Source of the DNA: Portulaca oleracea
Lineage: Eukaryota > Streptophyta > Magnoliopsida > Caryophyllales > Portulacaceae
Assembly (NCBI GenBank): GCA_029582165.1
Contig: CM055872.1
Span: 27,884,243-27,948,242, forward strand
Length of the DNA: 64,000 nt
Reading direction: 5' to 3'
A program made the position numbers and the translations under genes. Shown here piece by piece: positions 12,250-23,130 of the stretch; position 1 is the stretch's first letter, and each line of letters begins with the position of its first letter. The notes under the pieces were generated by a model, which worked only from the letters and a program-made list of their open reading frames with translations, was not told the DNA's origin and did no database searches.

Positions 12250-12758
12250 TAACAGGAACCCAACTTTAATTTAGTGAAAACTAAATATAAAGTTTAATGG
12301 GTAACAACAAGTTCCTATATAACTTATGGCACTAAGGGAAGGATTTAGTGCACAACTGCTACAACTGAGGAGGATGAGCATAGCTCTTAATGAAATCTTA
12401 GTCCAAGTAGCAAGGACATGGTTAGAAGATTTCACCTATATGAATAAAGAGGTGGTGCCGCCTCTAACAAGAATGTTGAGGGTTCATTCTTGTAATTATT
12501 CATGCATCCAGGATGAGCACATGGCCATAATAGTGCTAAAGCAATCTAATTCTCATGTGAATAGGGATTGAGGTTATGTGTGTGGTATTTCCAATTTCAT
12601 GTGAGAGTGCTGGTTTAAACAACTAGTCACCTAGCACTTTGTTGAAATTTAATTTGAAATACTTATACTAATTAAAGGTTTAAATGGAGAGATACCTTTT
12701 TGTATTCATAACCCAAATTTAAGGAAGATGCTTATCAAATACAAAACTAGTGGGGGAT
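12250..12758 (+). other. Copia B 3' noncoding region and polypurine tract
   Basis: About 510 bases between the pol stop and LTR 3, with a close counterpart at 7043-7550 in copy A. A small open frame (12326-12571, 81 codons) is not intact in copy A, so I do not call it a gene. The region ends in the polypurine tract AGTGGGGGAT (12749-12758), the plus-strand primer site directly before the LTR TG. Confidence 0.85.
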
Positions 12759-13416
12759 TGTTGATAGTTTTGCTATTTGATAATAAGGAGGGTGAAAGGT
12801 GAAAAGTCTCACATTGGTAGTGGAAGGGACTTTTCACTAGTTTATAAGGTATAGTACTACTTGGGCTTATAATTAGCTAATGGGCTACTATGGAGCTAGT
12901 GGTGGTACTAAGGTTCAATGCTCCGCATTGAACCGCTGCCTGCAGCGTGTGTCGATTGTCGATTGGCGGCTTTTGGCGGCTTATTAGACGACACTTAGCA
13001 CTTTGCACGCTTGTGCGCGGTGCCGGAGTCGGAGATTTATAATGTATTAATTTCATTATTATTTTCATTTTAATTATTTATTTAATTTGTTTAAATAAAT
13101 AAAATCAGTTATATCCAGATTTTTCTGGATATTATAGGGCAGTTATTAATTAATTAATTAACTAATTAATTAATTAATTTTAATAACTGCAAAGCCAAAA
13201 ACTGCCTTCAACCACCCTATCTTCTTCATGTTTAATTCACAGAGAGAATAAGGGAAGATTTTGGTTTTGCTCTTCTGAGATTTTCACAAGGCTTGATTAC
13301 TCCTGGAGGGATATTTGCTAATCTTGAGAGCATGTGAGTGATAGAGGGCAAATAATTCCTTAAAGACAGTGAATTATATTCACGTTCAAGTCTTTTCTTC
13401 TCAAAATTTCTCAACA
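12759..13416 (+). repeat. Copia array LTR 3
   Basis: 658 bp, ending TTCTCAACA, directly followed by the TSD copy TCAAA. It contains a perfect inverted repeat at 12912-12934 (10 bp arms GGTTCAATGC, 3-base loop). In the other two LTRs the arms pair for only 7-9 bp. Confidence 0.94.
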
Positions 13417-13421
13417 TCAAA

Positions 13422-14715
13422 TATGAACTCTTCCAAGTTGATGATCTTGCAAAGCTTTGTATTTTGGGGATACAAATTTTAGTTGATCATCCCAAAATTT
13501 GACTGTGTACATGACAGTTTTGATATATGTTCGTGTTTTACGAATTCTTTATTAATCCATGCATGTAAAAATTCAAACAAAAATATGACGTTAAACTAGA
13601 CTTCAACTGTGAATTATTCCAAGTTGTCCATCTTGTAAAGTTTAAGTATTTTGGGGGATAAAAATAAAAGTTGAATGTTCCAGACCGTGTCAGTCCAGAG
13701 ATATTTCATGGTTTGCTAAAACTGTATAAATCCATGGACATAAAAATTTTAATAAAAATATGGGGATAAACTAGTCTCCAAATGGGGACTTCTTTAATTT
13801 GCCAGTTCTGAAATTTTTAAGTATTCAGAGAGAGGTGAATTTTTGAAGTTAATGTTTCTAGATGACTTGTGCATAATGCCAATTATGATTTCATGTTTCA
13901 AAAATTTTGCTTTAATCCACAAAGGTAAAAGTTCAAAATAAAAAATATGACATCAAATTAGACTTAGAATGTGAACTTTCCCAACTTGTTCAGCTTGAAA
14001 AGTTAAAGCAACGAAAAAGAAATAATTCTGGAAAATTGACCTAGTTTTAATAATATTCTAACCAAGGAAAAGTGACGTGGATTACGTGCCAATTGTTATG
14101 CATGGTCAATTTTCAGGGAATACTAACATAAAATAAAGGTATGGAGATGATGGAAAGGTTGATGAATGATTTAAGAAACATATAACGGAAGCAAGCTAAT
14201 GTGAAAACATGCATGCTAGGGGACGCCGAGGTCCGGAGCTTCATTAGTTAAAGTATGACAACTTAATTGATCACGACTCAATGGTGAAATTATGGGTTAA
14301 CGCTCTGGCCAAGAGCTAACCAAATGTTAAGGTGCTCCTAATGATAATGACAATGATGATGTTAATGATGATGATACGATAAGTATTTTCCTTAAAGGGA
14401 GACGTCCGAAGAGAACACTAATACGATGAGTTTAGAAGTTTACATCTATGTGTTCATTGTTTATTATTAGTCTCCATATTTAGCTTTAAGCTAATTTCAT
14501 TATTATGTGTCATGATAGGTTCCATCGATCGAGGCGCGTTTAGAGGCTTGAAGGAAACAAGTGGCACAAGTGGTGAAGGCACAGAAATATCGAGTTATAT
14601 GCATTTGGAAATTAAAGGGTCGAGGATTCCCGATAGTTTTAAGAATCCTTGTACATTGTAATAACTTAATTAGGATCTAAGTAAGTCTTTACGAGCTCTC
14701 TAATAAATATAATGC
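13422..14715. repeat. Degenerate ~180 bp tandem repeats in a Ty3-like LTR remnant
   Basis: Three units start at about 13422, 13609 and 13782, with a partial fourth near 13969. Each begins like 'tgtgaa.t.ttccaa.ttg' and ends like 'aaaatatg...aaa.tagact'. A further unit lies left of the copia array (about 930-1083). Beyond 13990 there is non-repetitive AT-rich sequence without a coding frame. The layout matches long LTRs of plant chromovirus-type Ty3 elements, but no internal domain is present, so the class is inferred. Confidence 0.5.
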
Positions 14716-15788
14716 TACTGAAATAATGAGAAGTGTCACACCTTCCCCATCCCTTAAAGATAAGACTTAATTGAATCTGGACTTAACTCGTTAATAATCG
14801 GTTAAGGTTAGGGGACTTTCATGGGTATTGTTATGAGAGCCTTGAGCATTGGTGGTTGACAAATAAGGATGACGCTTATCTGATGCCTACCCGACCTATT
14901 ATGAGAAACCCGAAGGCATGATTTCAAGGAAGTACCTACGCGAGCTATTGGCTTATGGTTGACGAAAGATAACCCCTCCGCGATCCTAATCACCTAAGGC
15001 CCATTGTAGAAGATCCACATAGTTCCTTAAGCATCACCAGACTCGATAGTAACAAGGACTCGACCTTATCTTGACGAACTTATGGACTATGGATAAACTT
15101 GGACAAGCATGAACTCAATCCTTGGACGATGTTATGCATGAGACGACAAACACTCAAAAAATGATAATAAGGTCGTTACACAATACTCTGGGAAATTCTA
15201 GGTGTCAAATAATGAGGGGCTAGGCCTCTATTTAGAAGGATAATATTGAAAGAATAAAATAAAATAAATGGAGATTTTATTTGGTTTAGAAAAGGGAAAA
15301 ACAAAATAAAATAGAGAAAATTTTTATTTGGGTTTGATTTTAGGAAAAAAGAATTTCTTGAATTGATATTATTACAATATCATCGGATAATATATTATTC
15401 TCTTAGGAACTCTTACGAAAAAATGGAGAATAAAAAGAAAAGATTTCTTGAATTAATAAAATAAGTTACTACTAATAACAACTATCAACCAATACATATA
15501 CAAATGTATCTTCATGAAAAAATGAAGCAGCATTGTCGTTTCCACATTCACACTTTACTCTTCTTATTTTTCTTTAATGGTAACCTCCTATATTTTATTG
15601 ATTTGTGGTATCAAAATGAATTATCTTTATTGAAATTAAATAAAATAAAAATTACTATTATTCATTATTATATGTGTTTAAGAAAAAATTATAAAACATA
15701 TTTCTTGATCTTTTTATCATATTAATAATAATACTTAATTCACTAAATTGAAAAATAAAATATTTGATAAATATTTTCTAATATATCA
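14716..15788 (-). repeat. Probable second Ty3-like LTR fragment
   Basis: The block begins TGTCACACC, the reverse complement of a GGTGTGACA LTR end. About 510 bases in it shows a minus-strand CTAAATAGAGG promoter-like motif near 15225, as expected for a minus-oriented LTR (U3-TATA-R-U5). The right limit and TSD are not visible. The rest, to 15788, is AT-rich with no gene that I can support. Confidence 0.35.
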
Positions 15789-15929
15789 TCTATATATACG
15801 AAAAATAAATATTTCAATTTTAATTAGCTTAACACACATATTCTTATAAAAAAGAAGTTTAACACATAACTTTGAATAGTTTAATAATTGACAATCTTCC
15901 CGTACATTGCACGGGATATATAGCGCTAG
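15789..15929 (+). mobile_element. Very short Helitron candidate
   Basis: The 3' end shows a hairpin with arms CCCGT/ACGGG around 15899-15915, then about 10 bases, then CTAG (15926-15929) followed by T. A possible 5' end is TCTATATATACG at 15789, preceded by A. This fits insertion between A and T without duplication. At 141 bp it would be non-autonomous. The 3' end is more convincing than the 5' end. Confidence 0.45.
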
Positions 15930-16138
15930 TTACTTTATTATATAGATTAATATCTTCAAACAATTTTTTTCTTGCAGATGCGTCTCTGAATTAGAGTTGA
16001 CAATTAGATTGTTTGGTCAGTTTTGGGAGAAGTTGAAAAATAAGTTTGGGGTTGGGATTGGGTTGAGGTCGGCTATTTTCTTTCTTTCTTTTTTTTTTGG
16101 CAAACAAAGAGCAAAAACAAAAAAACACACAGATCCAA

Positions 16139-19100
16139 CTACTCCACTAACAGATCTACCAACCAGACTGGAGGGTTTCCAGCCCATTCTTGATCACATT
16201 TTTGGTGGACTCCCCATTGGGCCAGTCGATGGGCTGCTTCGTTTTGTGTCCTTCTAGCCCATTTGAGGTCTACCACCCCACAAAAATCCATCAAATGTCT
16301 GATATCCTCATACAGGAGCTTCAGATGACCTTTTGTTTCCCCTTTTTTTAGGGTTCTCACCACTACCTGAGAATCACTCACAATCACACCGCCCTTCATC
16401 CCTAACCTCTCCACCGCTTCCAAGACCCATTTCACCGCCATGAGCTCCGCCACTTCCGGAGCGCAAATCAGCTTCTTGTAGGCGCATGCCGCCTATTTGT
16501 AGCTTCCAGATCCGTCACGAACGATCCAGCCGAGTCCGATTGAGCCTTTTTCCTCTGCCACTGCTGCATCGCACCAGATCTTGTCTCCTTCCCCTTTCTC
16601 CTCGAGCTGTTGGGCACCTTCCCCGTGTTGTTCCCGACAATCACCCTTCTCTCCCATTGTTGCAGCTGCTCTACTCGCTCTCTCCGCCACCATACCAGCA
16701 TCTAGGTCTCGCCGACCATGGATAAAATCATTTCTTCCCCACCAGATGCTCCACAAACCGTGTAACCATAGGTAAGTCTTGTTCTTCCCCACTTTCGCTT
16801 CAACCTCCTCCTTCCAATCCTGCACATTTTCCCCTCTTATATGAATCACTTCCTGCAGATCTAGTTTTCTCCGCACATCTTTGACCCAACTACATCCGCG
16901 AAAAACATGGTCAATATCCTCTCGATGTTTCCCACAAATTTCACAGGTTGAGTCCTGCACACACTTCTTAACCGCCAAACTCACTTTTGTCGGTAAGATA
17001 TTCCGCCAGAATCACCATATGAAATTCTTAATTCGTGGTTGTGTCTGCAGCTTCCATATATCTCCCCAAATCTTGCCCTTCTCATTTGGTGTGGATGTCG
17101 AAGCCGTTTTTTCGGATTGCAGCAAATGGTATCCGGACCGAACCTCATACTCCCCGGATTTTGAATAAAGCCATATTGGGAAGTCACGACATCTTCTAGG
17201 ACTCAGATAGATTGCATTAATTTCTCGAGCTCTCTCTTCCCCAAACATCTCCTGCAGCAGCTCCATATTCCATCTGTTTTTATCCTGTACAAACAGCTGA
17301 TTTACCCTCCATTGCTCTTTTCCTTCCGGGGCTGGGCCCAAAAATTGTCTAGCCCCCTTTGGCATCCAATAATCACCCCATACCAGGATATCCTCACCAT
17401 TGCCCACAACCCAACCTAACCCCTTTGCCAATAAATCCCTCCTCATCAGTAAGCTCTTCCACACATAACTCGCTCCATAGCCTTCTTTTGCTTGAAGCAC
17501 ACCGGTTCTAGGATAGTACCTAACTTTAAGGACCTGTGCTACCAATGAGTCAGGTATTGTTAGGATTCGCCATACCTGTCTTGCTAATAAGGCAATATTG
17601 AAGTCCTCCAGATTTCGAAAGCCCATTCCACCTTGTTGTTTCCCCAGCACATTTTGTCCCATGAAAGCCAGTGAATTCCCCGTTTTCCTGAATCTCCTCC
17701 CCACTAGAACTTGCTGATGAGACTTCGCAAGTCATCGCATAAGGTTGCTGGGAGCTTAAAAACGCTCATCGCATAGGATGGGATCGCTTGCAGCACTGCT
17801 TTGACTAAAACTTCTCTCCCTGCTTGTGACAGCTTCCATTCCTTCCAGCCATTTACCCTGCTCCAGATTTTGTTTTTCAAATTTTCGAAAATCACCTTCT
17901 TTGATCTCCCTATGCATAGAGGCAGGCCGAGATACTTTTTGTTCGTCACCATTTCCTTCATTCCCAGAAATTGCAGGATTTGCAGCTTTTTGTTCGCCTC
18001 CACATTCTGGCTGAACATCACTTCCGATTTTTCAACATTTATCTGTTGCCCGGACATGGCTTCGAAGCTTTTTAGGACTTCCTTCAGTTTGCTCACTTCC
18101 GCGATTCCCGCCCTCACAAAAACCAAACTGTCATCTGCGAACAGCAGATGAGAAACCTCTGGTGCCCTTCTACAAATTTTAATACCCTTTAGATCACCTC
18201 TCTGGCACCCTTCCCTAATCAGGGAGGACAATCCTTCAGACACTAGTAAAAACAGATAAGGGGACAGTGGGTCGCCCTGCCTTAAACCTCGTTCCGGTAT
18301 AACATTTCCAACGACCTTTCCATTGATGTTGAAAGAAAAGGTCACTGTAGTCACACACTTCATTATTAAACAGACCCACTGTTCTGGAAAACCCATCCGC
18401 CGCATCACCTGTTCGAGAAAAGGCCACTCCACTCGGTCATACGCCTTGCTCATATCGAGCTTAACTGCCATCCAGCCCTTTTTCCCCGTTTTCTTCTTTT
18501 TCAAGTAATGAAAGATTTCATAGGCCATTATTATGTTGTCAAAAATTAGTCGCCCTGGAACGAAGGATGACTGCTTTGTGTCCACCAATTTTTCTAGGCA
18601 CTTCTTTAACCGATTTGCAGCAACTTTTGATATCAGTTTGTACGTCACATTGCACAAACCGATAGGCCTCAACTCTTTCATATTTCGGGGTTGTTTTGTT
18701 TTTGGTATGAGCGAAATGATCGTGTGGTTCAGGTTCTCCGGCATATATCCCCCATTTAAAACACCCAACACCACGTCACAAACATCCTAACCCACTATAT
18801 CCCAGAACGATTGAAAAAACATTGCACACATACCGTCCAGACCAGGAGCTTTGGTCGGTCCCATCTGATCTAAAGCATCTTTCACTTCCTCTTTCGTGAA
18901 AGGCTGAGTGAGCATCGCCTTGTCTTCCTCCTCCAGCTTCCCTCCTATATCAGTGAGCCCTTCAACATTTCCCCCTGTATGATTTGAGTGGAAAATGTCA
19001 GAGAAATAATCCACCACTACTCTTTCCACTTCCTGTTGGCCAGTCACCCATTCCCCTTCTTGATTCTCAATCGCTCGGATGAAATTTTTCCTTCTCCTTT

Positions 19101-20196
19101 GGATCACCCTGGCATGGAAGTAAGCAGTATTCCTGTCCCCCTCTCTAAGCGCCGTATGATGAGACCTCTGAGCCCAATAGATTTCATTCAATCTATCCAT
19201 TTCCAGCAGCTCTTCCTCCACCATCTTCAGCTCTCTAGTATCGTGTCTCTGACCCTCCCTTTTGTAGATGTCTTCCAGCTTGGCTCGGAGCTCTCTTGCC
19301 TTTTCAAGTATTACACCATGTTTCAGCTTGCTCCCATTTTTGAAAGAATTTCCACACCGCACTAGTCTGTCAGAAAGATTGTGGCTCTTATTCCTACTTT
19401 CCTCCCAAGCATTCGCCACTACATCCTTGAACCCCTCATCTTGGATCCAATAAGCTTCAAACTTTGTTCCTCTATTTCCTCCTCCCTGTTTCTCGTCTTG
19501 TTTCTCCGAATCTAAGAGGACTGGAAAATGATCAGACCCCTCCCACACTACAGACTGAGCCCACGTCGCTGGCCAAATTTCGTACCATTCTTCGTTGCAC
19601 AAGAACCGGTCTAGTCGTTCTTCAATGGCCTCGTCCCCTTCTCGCCTATTACACCAAGTATATTTATACCCTTGGTTCCCTACGTCCCGGAGCTTACATG
19701 CACACATTGCATCTTGGAATTGTGCTGCTGTGTGGAAATCAAAACCATCACCCCTACACTTCTCATCCGGAAAAAGCAACCCATTGAAGTCACCAAAAAC
19801 CGACCAAGGTAAATTATTCTCAGCACCAAGAAACTTCAATAGCCTCCAAGTTTTCTCCTTCAAGGCTCTCTCTGGCCACCCATAAATTCTCGTCACTCTA
19901 CATACGCCTCCATCCACATCTACCCAAGCGTCAATATGATTTGACGAATAGGATTTGATATCCAATTGTACTTCCTCCTTCCACATAAGCGCTAACCCCC
20001 CTGCTCTCCCATTCGTTGGCACTGCCAAACAGCCACGGTATCCCACCCGAATTCGAACCATCTCCATCTCTTGAGTGTTTCTTTTTGTCTCCATCAAAAA
20101 GACAATGTCCGGGGAAGTTTTCCGTACTGACGCACGGAGAGATGCAACTGCTTCGGGCTTCCCCAACCCTCGGCAGTTGTAATTGAGGATTTTCAT
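16139..20196 (-). pseudogene. LINE 1 ORF2: endonuclease-RT-RNase H with four breaks
   Basis: ORF2 starts at ATG 20196. The endonuclease (20196-18790) shows MKILNYNCRGLG, FLMETKR, VFGDFNGLLFPDEK and GSDHFPVLL. RT follows (about 18774-17704) with KLDMSKAYDRVEW, GLRQGDPLSPYLF and an intact catalytic HLLFADDS. Next are a zf-RVT-like segment (17704-17012) with a CEICGKHREDIDHVFRGC cluster, and RNase H (about 16600-16139) with VSDSQVV. Breaks are an in-frame TAG at 18787-18789 between endonuclease and RT, a frameshift near 17704, a TGA at 17012-17014 and a TAG at 16493-16495. The start codon overlaps the ORF1 stop as ATGA. Such proteins nick target DNA and copy their RNA in the nucleus; this copy cannot. 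Confidence 0.93.
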
Positions 20197-21304
20197 TGGT
20201 CCCGGCGGGGGTGGTTTTCCTCCACCCCAGCCGATATTAGATAATCTTCCATCACAACATCGTCCACCCTTCCCCTTTTTAATCTGACCTCCACCTCCAT
20301 CAGTTGAACACCCTCAAGATTTTCAAACTCCTCCCTCTCCTTTCGTTTCCCACCCATCTCTTTTTCCCCCTTCTCCGCTTTTCTTTTCCCCTGCCCATCC
20401 AGTTTGAGTCTCTTCCAACCCTTTACTTTCACATTGTACCCCTGGTTATCACAAGATCCCTTGCATGGTACTGTTCCTATCTTTTCCCATGCACCCTCTG
20501 CAACATCGTGTAATTCAGTAATCCCACCCTCCACCAATGCACCTTCCAGATCCCCTCGCATACCCTCTCTTCGTTCCCCAGTCTCTCCATGTCTCCAATG
20601 CTACTTGACAACCCCCCTTTTCCCCCTTCCTCTGCTTCTTGACTGGCCCGGTGTCCATTCTCCCCCAGATCCTCCTTTTGTGAGTTATTTGCTGCTTCGA
20701 GAATATCTCGAAGGCTTCTCCTAGCTAACTGTCTCGAAACCTCCTTGTCAACCTCAGGACCGTGGACAATGGACGTACCTTTCTCGCTTATCTCCTGCAC
20801 TCCTCGTGTTTTCTTTGCATCATTGCTTCCTTGGTTGTTCTTTTTGGCTCTGATCGGTGATGCCCTCATCCAATCTCCATATTGGCCTTTCCCATCTTCC
20901 TCTCCTGTCTCGTTGCAGTCTTCCTCCATGTGCCCTAATTTTCCGCATCTGTAGCAAAAGTTTGGCAATTTCTCATACTTGAACGGCACCCATCGTGCTC
21001 CAGAATTTCCAAACTTCACTATTGCTCCCCTAGGAAGCGGCTCATCTATTTTGACATTCACCCGGAAAACGACATACTTACTCCATCCCAGATCGTCATC
21101 CGTTCTGTAATCCACCAGACCGCCAAAGTTTTTCGCTAAAGTAGTTGCTGTTTCCTTGGAAATTCTACCAAAAGGTATATCGTAACCCCTCACCCAGAAC
21201 TTTACAGTTGAAAAAAACGATCTCAGACGGCCCCCCATCCTCAGGCACTTCTGTTAGGAGGATCAATTGTTTATCGAAAACCCATGGTCCCCCAGCTACA
21301 ACCC
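20193..21304 (-). pseudogene. LINE 1 ORF1: DUF4283/CCHC RNA-binding protein, truncated
   Basis: The N-terminal domain starts mid-way (GPWVFDKQLILL in the first frame, at about 21297-21262). A frameshift in the A/T run near 21215 then leads to KFWVRGYDIPFG and the zinc knuckle CYRCGKLGHMEEDC (about 20950-20905). A second frameshift near 20565 moves to the C-terminal frame, which ends in DQ-stop at 20193-20195. ORF1 proteins of plant L1 elements bind element RNA. The stop overlaps the ORF2 start by four bases. Confidence 0.88.
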
Positions 21305-21465
21305 GAGGTCGGCTATTTTCAAATCGAATTGATTTTGAGTTTTTTAGACCTCAAAATTTAAGAATACATTTTGTTTTTATCTTTTTTCAGAATTCTTAGG
21401 ATATCTGTGTAAAAATAAATAAACAGATAAGAAACAAAAAATTATTGGGAGGTACTTCAATATTT

Positions 21466-21728
21466 GGAGCAATTATTTTTCGGTACTGAACTTTTTCAAA
21501 ACTAATCTTGAGATATCCTTAATTTTTGGGTTAGTAATTAGTGTCTTTCCGACCATCAACTTTATTAAATGATCGAAATATCTTTAATCTTCTTTTTAAA
21601 TGGTATTTCTTCAAAAATTGGAAAACGAGCGTCACTTAACCAAATTGACGACCGAAAAAGTACATAATAATTACTAATCAAATAATTAAGGGTACTTTAA
21701 AAAGTCAGGCACCGAAAAATAGTTTTCC
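21466..21728. mobile_element. Foldback MITE-like inverted repeat upstream of a host gene
   Basis: The left arm begins around 21466 (a 'tatttttcggtactgaactttt' type sequence) and pairs imperfectly with the right arm ending near 21728 ('aaaaagtcaggcaccgaaaaata'). A further inner pairing involves 'ggttagtaatta' and 'taattactaatc'. There is no coding capacity. A duplication at the borders is not certain. It ends about 145 bases before the ATG at 21873, in the presumed promoter. Confidence 0.6.
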
Positions 21729-21872
21729 AAGATTACCTCTAACCAATTTGTTTGGACAAGAAAGGATTTTGTGGGAGATGCCATGAGGATAATCAGAATA
21801 AAGCCGATCCCATCCCCTCCCATGATTCCTTCCCATCCCGTAGGCTACAACTACAGAGGTGGAAAGAGTGAG

Positions 21873-22370
21873 ATGGGGTTGTCAGCGTCAAAGCGAGCAA
21901 GGCACACAATCTCCAATTCCCCCATATTCAGAACCGCATGCGACGAAGTCTTCGAGGAGGTTCTCTCCCAGACTGAAGGCAGATTCCCCGGAATATTCCC
22001 CTACCAGCTCTTAGACGGGGCTCAACGCCTCCACCACCGCCTCCGTTCTTTCTCCTTCCCACTCCTCAACCGTTGGTTGCCATCTCCACCGTCCCAGGCC
22101 CAGGTCGACAACGCCTATCGCTCTTCTATCCACTCTCCCCACGCTCAAACACTTGATCCCAACCAATTCCACCACTTCGCCGTCACGCTCTTCACCGACG
22201 CCGTCGTCTCCGCCGCCATCAAACAGACGGCCCTCATACTTCCGCTTTCTGCCGCCGAAATCGCCGCCGTTGGGATCGTTACCAAGGCGCGCAGTGATTT
22301 TATTGGTGGTTTCATTGTTGCCTATGCTCTTACGGCTGCTACTTCCATTTATCTTAGCCTAGGGAACTGA
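21873..22370 (+). CDS. Small conserved-looking plant protein with myristoylation-type start
   Basis: Single exon of 165 codons, with function unknown to me. I choose ATG 21873 because it gives MGLSASKR, which fits the N-myristoylation rule (Gly2, Ser6) with basic residues after it. An in-frame ATG at 21783 would add 30 proline-rich residues, and the frame is open to a GTG at 21771. The protein has a polar N-terminal half with a CDEVFEEVL stretch, an SPPSQAQVDNAYR segment near residue 80, and an Ala/Leu-rich C-terminal third (about residues 104-163) that could be amphipathic or membrane-associated. Codon usage is GC-rich compared with flanking repeats, as expected of a real gene. I recall small plant proteins starting in a similar way but cannot name the family. 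It converges with FKBP16-3. Confidence 0.75.
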   Translation: MGLSASKRARHTISNSPIFRTACDEVFEEVLSQTEGRFPGIFPYQLLDGAQRLHHRLRSFSFPLLNRWLPSPPSQAQVDNAYRSSIHSPHAQTLDPNQFHHFAVTLFTDAVVSAAIKQTALILPLSAAEIAAVGIVTKARSDFIGGFIVAYALTAATSIYLSLGN

Positions 22371-23130
22371 TTCATCGCCCCACTTGTTTTTTTTCTTTAG
22401 TTGTTAATTGCAATTGGAAAATATGTTTAAAAAAACAGGTTTTAAGCTGATTAAAGTGAATCTTTTTTTTTTAATTTTGAGATTCTGTGTATGTTAATTT
22501 TATCCATGTCATCTTGGAGCTCTTGCGAGTTAAAAGCGATTCCACTATCATCATATTATCATCATATTTCTAAAGGTAGAGCAGAATTATCTAATTTCTG
22601 CCTCATATACACTCTGGGGATTTTATTTTATTTTTTTGAAAAGATAATAATACAAGAAAGAGATATTTCCTTGCAAGTCAGAGTGATATAATGAAGTAAT
22701 TTGCATGATACAATTTCAAACCTTTTAGTTAATGAAACCGTGACAGACATGAATATTTTAGAGGATTTCATTTGTCATGTAGACAATATGTATCAAAATT
22801 CATGTAATGACAATCATTAAATAAAAAGGGATATGAGTAAAAAGTATATAAATAATTAAATATATTTGCGGTTTGGAAGGGAGAATAATTTTGGAAGTGG
22901 GAATTTTTATTTTTCAGTTTGACAGAGTGTTACACGGTTCAGAATTCATCAATGGATGAATGAATTAAGAAGTTACATTTTCTGGAGCATCATCTGATCA
23001 CATATTTGAGGGGCATTACAAGATGTACAAAGAATTGGAAATTTAGATATAGCTCAATCACTGGGTGGATAGACAGAGAAAAAAGAAGCAGGAACTGCTC
23101 TGCAGCATTGACCAACCAACCCTATTGAGG
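22371..23130. other. Intergenic region between convergent genes
   Basis: AT-rich, about 760 bases, presumably holding the 3' UTRs of the two converging genes. Several ATG-started frames occur but none resembles a protein. I see no repeat or RNA gene. Confidence 0.6.

Larger units (their letters stand above)
1084..13421 (+). mobile_element. Tandem Ty1-copia array: LTR-A-LTR-B-LTR with one TSD
   Basis: Three LTR copies (1089-1725, 7551-8208, 12759-13416), each TGTTGATAG...TTCAACA, enclose two internal regions in the same orientation. The middle LTR serves both as 3' LTR of copy A and 5' LTR of copy B. The whole array is flanked by one perfect 5 bp duplication, TCAAA, at 1084-1088 and 13417-13421, and no duplication surrounds the middle LTR. 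This structure fits unequal LTR-LTR recombination after one insertion, or insertion of a ready-made tandem cDNA. Both copies carry gag, CCHC knuckle, protease, integrase, RT and RNase H in Ty1-copia order. Confidence 0.93.
16081..21304 (-). mobile_element. LINE-1 type retrotransposon, 5' truncated, with 16 bp TSD
   Basis: A perfect 16 bp duplication, GAGGTCGGCTATTTTC, lies at 16065-16080 and 21305-21320. The minus-strand 3' end has a poly(A)-like tail (T-rich at 16081-16098). ORF1 has a CCHC knuckle, and ORF2 has endonuclease, RT, a zf-RVT-like region and a plant-type RNase H. The 5' end begins inside the ORF1 N-terminal domain, so the copy is 5' truncated, as target-primed reverse transcription often yields. 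It is inactive, with several stops and frameshifts. Confidence 0.95.

Noticed and set aside
12326..12571. Extra 81-codon gene at the copia 3' end
   Set aside because: Its counterpart in copy A (7119-7364) is interrupted by a stop and nothing resembles a known domain.
16486..16725. Plus-strand Ser/Pro-rich frames across 16.4-21.0 kb
   Set aside because: They are antisense shadows of the LINE 1 ORFs.
21771..21872. Upstream start giving a longer form of the 21873 gene
   Set aside because: The frame opens at a GTG and the in-frame ATG 21783 would bury the MGLSAS myristoylation-type start. Kept only as an alternative.
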